Below are positions 21,750-29,000 of a DNA stretch of 64,000 nt, piece after piece. The stretch's first letter is position 1. Each line of letters begins with the position of its first letter. The DNA is from Corynebacterium aurimucosum ATCC 700975. Lineage in GTDB: Bacteria > Actinomycetota > Actinomycetes > Mycobacteriales > Mycobacteriaceae. The DNA lies in NCBI RefSeq assembly GCF_007672725.1, contig NZ_VDTC01000006.1:62001-126000 (forward strand), written 5' to 3'. The notes below the pieces were generated by a model, which saw only the letters and a program-made list of their open reading frames with translations, had not been told where the DNA came from and did no database searches. The translations under genes were made by a program, and so were the position numbers.

Positions 21750-22691
21750 ATGGCTACCTTGACTGAAAAGACCCTCCTGGGCGGCGACGGCGGACAGTCC
21801 CTGCTGCCTCGGAGCGTGTCCGATGAAATTTGGAAGCTGGCGACCGAGGAGGCAATTGTTCCGTCTCTGGCTAAGGCCCACCCGGTGATTCTGGGGGAGA
21901 ACCTGGTGCCAGTCCTCACCAAGCGACCAGCCGCCTCGATTATTGGTGAAGGCCAGAACAAGGTGGACTCCTCCCTTGAGGTTGGGGCTAAGGCAATCAA
22001 GCCGATTAAGGCTGTCGTCGGCCTTGAGTTCACGATGGAGACTGTTCACAAGAATCCGGCCGGCGTGCTGGATATGATCTCGTCCGAACTGTCTGATTCC
22101 TTGTCCCGACAGATTGACCTGGCTGTGTTGCACGGCCGCCAGGCCTCCGATGGCAAGCCTTTGTCTGGTAACCCAGAATTCCTGGCCCAGACCACGAAGA
22201 AGGTCGCACTGAGCGGCAAACCCGAGGCAGTCGACAAGGAACTGTGGGATGGATACAACCAAGTAGTTGGCGGCGATAAGCCACTGGGCTTTAACGGCTT
22301 CGCCCTTGACCCCCGCCTGGTTGGCCAGCTGGCCAACGCCCGCGATAAGGAAGGCCGCCGCACCAACCCGGATATCCCAATGGGTGGCTCTGTTGCCACA
22401 TACTCTGGCCAGTCCGTGCGAGTTTCTCGAAGCGTGTCCGGTCAGGTTGACGCTTCTGCTGACACCAACATCCGTGGCTTCGGCGGCGACTGGACAGCAC
22501 TGCGCTTTGGCCGCGCTCTTGACATTGGCCTCAAGCGCATCGAATACGGCGATCCGTTCGGCAATGGTGACCTGCAGCGCCGCAACTCAGTGGCGTTTAT
22601 GACTGAGGTCATCTTCGGTTGGGGCATCCTCGACCTGGACGCCTTCGTTAAGTACGAGGTCGCCTCCACCACCAGCGGTGCTACTAGCTAA
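21750..22691 (+). CDS. Major capsid protein (HK97 fold)
   Basis: 313 residues from ATG 21750, set by AAAGGAAGG; a GTG 9 bp upstream lacks spacing. It has an N-terminal arm rich in Leu/Gly (LLGGDGGQSLLPRSVSDEIW), the E-loop/P-domain sequence (PVLTKRPAASIIGEGQNKVD) and a long helix (PAGVLDMISSELSDSLSRQI), then the A-domain; all match HK97-type capsids of actinophages. It follows the scaffold and builds the icosahedral shell. Confidence 0.92.
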   Translation: MATLTEKTLLGGDGGQSLLPRSVSDEIWKLATEEAIVPSLAKAHPVILGENLVPVLTKRPAASIIGEGQNKVDSSLEVGAKAIKPIKAVVGLEFTMETVHKNPAGVLDMISSELSDSLSRQIDLAVLHGRQASDGKPLSGNPEFLAQTTKKVALSGKPEAVDKELWDGYNQVVGGDKPLGFNGFALDPRLVGQLANARDKEGRRTNPDIPMGGSVATYSGQSVRVSRSVSGQVDASADTNIRGFGGDWTALRFGRALDIGLKRIEYGDPFGNGDLQRRNSVAFMTEVIFGWGILDLDAFVKYEVASTTSGATS

Positions 22692-22711
22692 CAGGTAGAG
22701 GAGGATACGCC

Positions 22712-23182
22712 ATGACGCTTACGCTCTCTGCCCAGGACATCCTCGCATTCAACACGGACCTCGACGCCAACGTCGTCAACATCCTCATCAAGGACGCCCT
22801 TGCCATGGCGCGCCGGGTAGCCCCTTGCATTGATGATGATGACTTCGAGTTCGCTGATGCCGCTATCGCGATTATTCGTGGAGCAGTACTTCGGTGGGCG
22901 GAGTCGGGATCGGGCGCTATCTCTAGCCAGCAGAATACGGCCGGGCCGTTTGGACAAACGGTGTCTTTTGACACCCGCCAGACTCGCCGGTCGTTGTTCT
23001 TTCCATCAGAGATTAAAGAGCTCGAGTCTTTGTGCAGCAGTAGCCGGCGTAGTGGCCCAGGCGCGATTGATACTCTGCCGCAGATGGATCGACGCTGCCA
23101 AGGATGCTTCTACCTCGTCGGGTCAGTGAATTCACCCTGCCCGGATTGTGGCGGCACGCTACACGAAGGGCTGTGGTGGTGA
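22712..23182 (+). CDS. Head-tail connector (gp6/gp15-like adaptor)
   Basis: A 156-residue protein. The N-terminal helical part (MTLTLSAQDILAFNTDLDAN..., AIAIIRGAVLRWAESGSG) is typical of head-completion adaptors that dock under the portal. The C terminus contains a zinc-ribbon-like CQGCFYL...CPDCGG, unusual for the family. The stop overlaps the next start (TGATG). Confidence 0.75.
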   Translation: MTLTLSAQDILAFNTDLDANVVNILIKDALAMARRVAPCIDDDDFEFADAAIAIIRGAVLRWAESGSGAISSQQNTAGPFGQTVSFDTRQTRRSLFFPSEIKELESLCSSSRRSGPGAIDTLPQMDRRCQGCFYLVGSVNSPCPDCGGTLHEGLWW

Positions 23183-23517
23183 TGTCATTTATCCCGTTGA
23201 GGCACACCGTGGAGGTCTCCGAGGTAGAGATGGTCACTGACCGATTTGGAAACCAAGTGCCACACCAAGGGAAATTCCGGCCGGTGCTGGTTGCTGGCTG
23301 GGCTGTCACCAAGGTCGATGAGTCTCAGGGAAACTCTGTGCTGCGCACTGTTGACCAGCTTGATATCTACGCCGCGGAACCGTTCGCGCCGGGCGCGTCG
23401 GTAAAGCTTCCGGATGGGAATGTGTGGCAGGTCGAAGGAAACGCCGAGGATTACAACCATGGTCCGTGGTGGTCACCTGGTCTGGTGGTTGTGCACGCAA
23501 AGAAAGTAGGTGGATAA
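23182..23517 (+). CDS. Head-tail joining/stopper-like protein
   Basis: 111 residues from ATG 23182, overlapping the previous stop. A beta-rich small protein (VEVSEVEMVTDRFGNQVPHQ..., DIYAAEPFAPGASVKLPDGN, WQVEGNAEDYNHGPW) with the look of stopper/head-closure proteins (HK97 gp7/SPP1 gp16 type). Identification rests on order and fold-like pattern. Confidence 0.7.
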   Translation: MSFIPLRHTVEVSEVEMVTDRFGNQVPHQGKFRPVLVAGWAVTKVDESQGNSVLRTVDQLDIYAAEPFAPGASVKLPDGNVWQVEGNAEDYNHGPWWSPGLVVVHAKKVGG

Positions 23518-23520
23518 CCC

Positions 23521-23691
23521 ATGATTGTTGTGGATACTCCTCTGGCTGAGGAACCCGTGAAAATCGATGCCCCCGCTTGCGAGGTACTCGATAACGGAAC
23601 TCTGCTCATCTTTGCCAACCGTGATGCTACCGCGGTGCATTCGGCGTACGCGCCGGGAGCGTGGGCACACTTTGAGATGACGGGTGCGTGA
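23521..23691 (+). CDS. Small hypothetical structural-region protein, 56 residues
   Basis: ATG 23521 lies 4 bases after the previous stop. The peptide (MIVVDTPLAEEPVKIDAPAC..., NGTLLIFANRDATAVHSAYA, PGAWAHFEMTGA) is beta-rich and ends 5 bases before the next gene. It sits between the stopper and the minor tail-completion gene, so it is probably a small virion or assembly protein. Not recognised. Confidence 0.65.
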   Translation: MIVVDTPLAEEPVKIDAPACEVLDNGTLLIFANRDATAVHSAYAPGAWAHFEMTGA

Positions 23692-23696
23692 TAGCT

Positions 23697-23939
23697 ATGG
23701 CTAAGCGGATTCGGATTAAGAAGTGGAACGTGGACGGGTTTCGCGAGATTCGCTACAGTCCCGGGGTCAAGTCATTGGTCCATGAGCATGCGCAGGCCAT
23801 CACCGACAAGCTGCCTGATGGGTATGGCTGGTCAGCTCGGGAAGGCAAGACCCGATACCGCGGGTTGGTGTTCCCCCACACCTATAAGGCCCGCATTGAC
23901 AATGCTCGACATAACTCGTTGCTGAAGGCGATGTGGTAG
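23697..23939 (+). CDS. Tail-completion protein, HK97 gp10-like
   Basis: 80 residues from ATG 23697 (a GTG at 23688 overlaps the previous stop and is an alternative). Basic N terminus (RIRIKKWNVDGFREIRYSPG), helix (VKSLVHEHAQAITDKL) and a strand-rich end with KTRYRGLVFPHTYKARIDNA, matching small HK97 gp10-type neck proteins. Spacing to the next gene is 2 bases. Confidence 0.65.
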   Translation: MAKRIRIKKWNVDGFREIRYSPGVKSLVHEHAQAITDKLPDGYGWSAREGKTRYRGLVFPHTYKARIDNARHNSLLKAMW

Positions 23940-23941
23940 CT

Positions 23942-24301
23942 ATGGTGACTCCAATTGAAGTGGTGCAGGCGGTGCTTGGCGACGCCGTGCAGTGCGATGT
24001 GGTCACCAAGGTGCCAGTAGATCGCCCAGAGTTGTTTGTGCGGGTGGATCAGTCAGCACCGCAGGTGCTGTCGCCGATTCACCAGCGCGCGCAGGTCTTC
24101 GTCCAGGTCTATGGGCCGACAAGCGAGGCTGCGCTTGATATGGCGTTTCGGGTGCGTGAGCGCCTGATGGATGCGTCAAGCATTCACCCGAAGTGTTTCG
24201 GCGTGGATGAGATTACAGGGCCTAGTGAGTTACCAGACCCTGATATTCCGCACGTTGCCCGGTGGCAAGTCACCGGGATTGTGTACATGGCCATCGGATA
24301 G
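23942..24301 (+). CDS. Tail terminator-like protein
   Basis: 119 residues from ATG 23942. The pattern of an N-terminal helix, a strand-rich core (VTKVPVDRPELFVRVDQSAP..., QVFVQVYGPTSEAALDMAFR) and a C-terminal strand (ARWQVTGIVYMAIG) is typical of tail terminators (SPP1 gp17/lambda gpU-type) encoded just before the tail tube gene. It would cap the tail tube and join it to the head. Confidence 0.75.
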   Translation: MVTPIEVVQAVLGDAVQCDVVTKVPVDRPELFVRVDQSAPQVLSPIHQRAQVFVQVYGPTSEAALDMAFRVRERLMDASSIHPKCFGVDEITGPSELPDPDIPHVARWQVTGIVYMAIG

Positions 24302-24343
24302 CCCGGTGGCCTTTTTCTATGCCTTAAAGGAGGGCAAAAGATT

Positions 24344-24928
24344 ATGGCTGATATGCGCAACCGTAAGAACATTCTGGTGGGTGCTCCCGATGTAAAGGCC
24401 TCTGGTGGCATGCTCATCGGCGATGTAGTCACCTCGGAGAAGGTACCTACTGATGCGACAACCCCGCCGACTATTGGTCAGCAGAAGCCAGTGGGCTACA
24501 TCTCCGAGGACGGTGTGACCAAGACCGTTGATCGCTCGGCGGAGAAGATTAAGGACTGGAATGGTGACATCGTGAAGGTGATTACCTCCGAGCACTCTGT
24601 GGTCATCAAGTTCACCGTGATGGAGGCGGCTAACGCCGATCTGCTCAAGGCAATCTACGGCAAGAACAACGTCACCATCTCCGAAGAGGGCGCCAAGATT
24701 AAGACCGTGGATAACGCGGACGACCTGCCACACATCTCCTGGCAGGCCGACATCAAGGGAGATGAGGACTCCAAGATCCGCCTCTTCGCCCCAGACGCCC
24801 AGGTCACCAGTGTCGGCGATGTGTCGTTCGTGAAGTCCGACGTCATTAAGTACGAGCTGGAGCTTGAGTGCTTCACCGACGACGCGTCCAACAAATTCTA
24901 CCAGTTCATCGACCGCCCAAAAGCGTAA
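24344..24928 (+). CDS. Major tail (tube) protein
   Basis: 194 residues from ATG 24344 (SD AAAGGAGGG). The sequence (RNRKNILVGAPDVKASGGML..., KPVGYISEDGVTKTVDRSAE, ISWQADIKGDEDSKIRLFAP, VIKYELELECFTDDA) matches actinophage tail-tube subunits with a beta-sandwich fold. Its last codons overlap a canonical slippery heptamer CCCAAAA (24916-24922), so a fraction of the product is probably extended by 23 residues. Confidence 0.9.
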   Translation: MADMRNRKNILVGAPDVKASGGMLIGDVVTSEKVPTDATTPPTIGQQKPVGYISEDGVTKTVDRSAEKIKDWNGDIVKVITSEHSVVIKFTVMEAANADLLKAIYGKNNVTISEEGAKIKTVDNADDLPHISWQADIKGDEDSKIRLFAPDAQVTSVGDVSFVKSDVIKYELELECFTDDASNKFYQFIDRPKA

Positions 24929-24993
24929 CCGCTGAGGAATCTTCCACCGGTGGCCCCACTGGTGAAGATAGCCCCAGCGCAGAAACCAGCTAA
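24916..24993 (+). other. Predicted -1 programmed frameshift at the end of the major tail gene
   Basis: Zero-frame codons CCA AAA follow a C, giving C_CCA_AAA, a perfect X_XXY_YYZ site at 24916-24922, two codons before the TAA at 24926-24928. Shifting -1 reads on to a TAA at 24991-24993, adding SVTAEESSTGGPTGEDSPSA plus ETS. A palindromic CCACCGGTGG (24944-24953) could form the downstream stimulatory hairpin. Confidence 0.65.
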
Positions 24994-24997
24994 TCAA

Positions 24998-25035
24998 ATG
25001 GCCCCGGGGAACAAGGGGAGACGCCCCGGGGCCAT
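24998..25035 (+). terminator. Perfect 12-bp hairpin between tail tube and chaperone genes
   Basis: 24998-25009 pairs perfectly with 25024-25035 (ATGGCCCCGGGG and its complement). There is no T run, so it may be a partial terminator or mRNA stabiliser that lets the abundant tube protein outrun the chaperones. Confidence 0.6.
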
Positions 25036-25094
25036 AACCGTATTGTCTCCCCCTAGTTTTGCTCAACACACATTCATAGAAACGAGGTCTCCCC

Positions 25095-25364
25095 ATGGCT
25101 TTGGAAAAGTTCCACTTCACTACCTGCGACGACGTTGACATCGTCGTCCCGTACTACCTGGATGCAGTCAACCGCAAGGGAATGAAAAAGATTCAGAAGC
25201 TGGCGAAGGAAGCCGGCGGCTTTGAGAAACTGGACGATGACGTGCTCTTCGAGCACGCCAACATCGGCAAGGACACCATGGCCAAGATTGATGAGATGAG
25301 TATGCGCGACTATCTCAAGTTCCTCGACCAGTGGATGGAGGAGTCCACGGTGGGGGAATCCTAG
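25095..25364 (+). CDS. Tail assembly chaperone G-type protein
   Basis: 89 residues from ATG 25095 (preceded by ACGAGGTC). Acidic/Lys-rich helical protein (IVVPYYLDAVNRKGMKKIQK..., LDQWMEESTVGES), matching the short form of siphovirus tail chaperones, which lie between tube and tape-measure genes. It ends at TAG 25362-25364 just after a slippery sequence and continues by -1 shift into the next frame. It coats the tape measure during assembly. Confidence 0.88.
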   Translation: MALEKFHFTTCDDVDIVVPYYLDAVNRKGMKKIQKLAKEAGGFEKLDDDVLFEHANIGKDTMAKIDEMSMRDYLKFLDQWMEESTVGES

Positions 25365-25993
25365 CGCTCCTCGATGCGCTAGATAATGATCCCGCACTGC
25401 GCCAAGCACTGTCCTATGACCTCATTGGCCTAGGACTTCGTCTTGGCCAGGCGGGAACTAGCACACTGTCCTGGCGGGATGTCTACATCATCGTGGCTCA
25501 GGCACCGCGCGATTCAGCCGTCGTGCGCCACCTCGCCCCAGAGGCCCGCGAGTGGGGCATTAGTGAACAGCTACAAGCAAGCATCGTCGACCTGTTGGCT
25601 GGTATCTCATGGCAACTAGGCGGCGGTAAGGGCAAACGCCCTGAGCCGATTCCCCGCCCAGGCGTCGACAGCGCCGACACCACGCCGGCACCTGCGTCTT
25701 CCAACAAGGAGACGGCAGCTGCCGATACCCGCGATCCGTGGGACAAGGACGGCACCGGAGGAACATTCCGGGGCGTGGCCACCCCACTCGATGAGCTCAA
25801 CGAGTGGCTCGGATGGGCCAACACCACCGACGACACCAGCCAGCCAACTACCCCGGCAGATACTGCTTCTCGTGATGAACGCATTGTTGCCGCCTACACA
25901 GCTGGCGGTGTCACCTACACACAACTGGCGACCGAGTTCAGCGTATCCGCATCCACCATCGGGCGCATCGTGCGCGCAGCCCGCACCACCTAG
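25331..25993 (+). CDS. Tail assembly chaperone GT extension (made by -1 frameshift), with C-terminal HTH
   Basis: This frame has no proper start of its own. It is read after a -1 shift at GGGGGAA (25352-25358), giving a G-T fusion of about 300 residues (25095-25993). The first ~80 residues (ILALLDALDNDPALRQALSY...) are the expected T domain; a Pro/Asp-rich linker follows. The last ~45 residues (DERIVAAYTAGGVTYTQLAT..., SVSASTIGRIVRAARTT) form a helix-turn-helix of the resolvase/HTH_38 kind, which is not expected in a tail chaperone. Confidence 0.82.
   Translation: MDGGVHGGGILALLDALDNDPALRQALSYDLIGLGLRLGQAGTSTLSWRDVYIIVAQAPRDSAVVRHLAPEAREWGISEQLQASIVDLLAGISWQLGGGKGKRPEPIPRPGVDSADTTPAPASSNKETAAADTRDPWDKDGTGGTFRGVATPLDELNEWLGWANTTDDTSQPTTPADTASRDERIVAAYTAGGVTYTQLATEFSVSASTIGRIVRAARTT
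25352..25358 (+). other. Slippery heptamer of the tail chaperone frameshift
   Basis: G_GGG_GAA precedes the zero-frame TCC TAG. After slipping -1, reading continues GGG GGA ATC CTA GCG and joins the T frame exactly. GGGGGAA-type sites are known in actinobacteriophage tail chaperone genes. Confidence 0.85.
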
Positions 25994-26008
25994 AAGGAGG
26001 CACCCACC

Positions 26009-29000
26009 ATGCCAGAAATTGCAAATGCTTGGATATCGATTGTCCCCGAGACTTCGAAAATCGCGCCGGGTATTAAGTCTGCTCTTGGGCAGGCGGAAGC
26101 TCCTGCGGCGAAGACCGGAGAGATGATCGGATCCAAGATGTCATCGCTGATGGGCAAGACGCTCAAGGCAGGTGCTGTTGGTGTGGGCGCCGCCGCTGGT
26201 GGTGTGTTGGCAACCTCTATGGCAAAAGGCTTTAAGCGCCTTGATTCTCTTGACCAGGCGCAGGCGAAGATGCGTGGTTTGGGCTACGACGCCTCTGAGG
26301 TGTCGTCGCTGATGGACTCGGTGTCTCAGTCGGTCAAGGGAACAGCATTTGGCCTTGATGAGGCAGCGGGTTCAGCCGCGAAGCTGGGTGCTGTTGGCGT
26401 GGCCACGGGCCAGGACATGGATCGTGCCATGACTTTGACGGCAGATATTGCTGCCCAGGCGGGCACAGGCATGGATGATATTTCCTCGATCATGGCCAAG
26501 GTTGCCGGTGCTGGCAAGGTCACAGGTGAAACGCTGGCTCAGCTGGATGACCGCGCCACTGGTGCCGGTGCAGCTTTGGCAGAGCACCTTGGTGTGTCCA
26601 TCGAGGAAATGCGTGAGAAGGTTTCTGCTGGCGAGGTGTCTTTCGAAGACTTCCAAGTTGCGATGGAAGAGCATCTTGGTGGTGCAGCGCAGAAGACCGG
26701 TGAGACGTTCAAGGGCGCCTTTGACAACATGATGGCCTCGACTGGTCGCCTGGGCCAGAAGCTGCTTGACCCTGTGTTTAAGGCTGCACCGGCTCTATTC
26801 GGGTCGGTGGGCACAGCATTTGATGCCGTCGGTGAGGCTATTGCCCCAGCCTCAGAGAAGCTGGGGCAGGCATTGATCCCGGCGATGGAAAAGCTCGGCG
26901 GGGTCATCGAAAGCAAGCTCGCCCCGGCTGCGGGTAAAGCAGCTGGAGCAGTCGCTGACTTCATTGCCGGGTTGGTTACTGATGGGCTTGATTCTGGACT
27001 GTGGTCAAAGCTGGGGGATAGCTTCGGCAAGATTGCTGGTGCTGCTGCTCAAGCGTGGCCCTCAGTGTCGAACCTACTTGGCTCTTTCGGCAAACTCTCG
27101 GCCACGGTGAGTGTGGCCACCTGGCAGGCATTGGTTGACGTCCTCAACGCGATAGCGCCGCTGATTTCTAATGTGCTGGTTCCTGCTTTGGATAAGCTGG
27201 CGTCGGCAGCAGCTGAGCACCCCGGTATGGTGCAAGCACTGGTTACCGCGTTCCTCGGGTTTAACGCCGCTAGCCGCGTGGTGGGTCCCGTGGGCAAGCT
27301 CGCCGGTGGCTTAAAGAACCTCACTGGTGCGGCAAAGATTGCGGGCGGCGCATTCAAGACCGGAAAAGGTCTAACTGGTGGACTGGTCGAACTAATGGGT
27401 AAAGCCAACTCGGCCAACCCGATCATTGCCAAGGTTGGCTTGACCATCGGCAAGATGACCGGCGGGTTGGCGAAAAGCTCGATGGGCTTCTCGAAGTTCG
27501 CCGGCGGCATCTCTAAGGTTGCCTCGGTGGTCGGCGGTGGCCTGGCTCAGGCCGCGCGTATCGCCATGGGGGCTTTCAAAGGCTTGACTGCAGTGATGAT
27601 GGCTAACCCGGTCGGCGCGATTATTGCTGGCATTACCGCAATCGTTGCGGGCTTGACTTGGTTCTTTACCAAGACTGAGACCGGTAAACAGATGTGGGCT
27701 AGCTTTACCCAGGCTTTGGCTGCCGGGTGGGAGTGGGTCAAGCAGAAGATGCAGCCGGTCTTTGACTGGATCGGCACTGCCTTCAACGGGCTTAAAGCCT
27801 TGTTCGTCGAGGGCAACTTCACCTCTGCTCTGCAGACCGCGTTTGGAGTGGAGGAAGACTCCGCGTTCGTGCGCGTGCTGTTTAAGATGCGGGACGTAGG
27901 CCTTGTGGTCAAAGACTTCCTTATCCAAGCTTTCCAAGTAATCAAGGACAAGTGGGCCGAACTCAACACAGGATTCGGTCAGTTCTACCAGACATGGATT
28001 GCACCCGTGTGGGAGGCATTTAAGGCAGCTGCAGCCTTGCTGGCTGACTTCCTTGAACTTGTGTGGGAGAAGGTCAAAGTCGGTGTCCAGGCCCTGGCTG
28101 ACTTCTTTGTCACGCACTGGGAGTCCATCAAGACGGGGCTGTCTGCTGTTGGAGAATTCTTCTCCATGGTGTGGGACGGGGTCAAGATTGGCTTTGAGCT
28201 TTTAGGCCAGGCCTTGCAAGCGGTGTGGGACGGCGTGATCAAACCGGTGTTCAACTTCCTCGCCCAGGCTGTGAAAGCGATCGCTGATGTTGTCATCCCG
28301 GTATTCCAGGTGGTTATTCCTGCTGCCTGGAATTTCCTGGCAGATATTATCCAGTCCACGTGGAATAACATCATCAAGCCGACGTGGGACTTGCTGAAAT
28401 CTGCAGTAGGTTTGGTCGCGGATGTTCTGACTGGAAACTTCGACAACATCGGTAATCGGTTTGGTGAGCTCGGCCAGGCGATTATGAACCTTGTTCAGGG
28501 AGTTTTCCAGCAGGCTTGGGACATACTCAAGGCTGCAGTGCGCGCTGCCGTGGACATCTGCCGGGGCCTCTTCGATGTTTTTAAGGGCCATGTGCAAGCT
28601 ATGGTCAGCGCGGTTAAGGGCAAGATTGATGAGCTTGCCAACGGGTTCCGCCAGCTGCCGGGCAAGATTAAGTCTGCGTTTGCTGGGGCTGGTTCATGGC
28701 TACTGGATGCCGGCAAGGCGATCATCCGCGGTCTGGCAAATGGTATCCGTGCTGCCGCCGGCATGGTGGAAAATGCCGTCCGCGCAGTTATCCCAGATAA
28801 CTTGGAAAGGTTCGTTCCAGGATTACACATTGGCGGCATCGTGCCGGCGTTTGCTCGTGGCGGTGTCTTGCCGAATGTGCCTGGAATTCCCCGCAGTAAG
28901 CGTGACCCTATTCTGGGTTGGTCGACTGAGCGTAAACAACCTGTCGCCCGAGTCGAACCAGGTGAGTACATCGTCAACCGTGCTTCAACCAGGAAGTACT

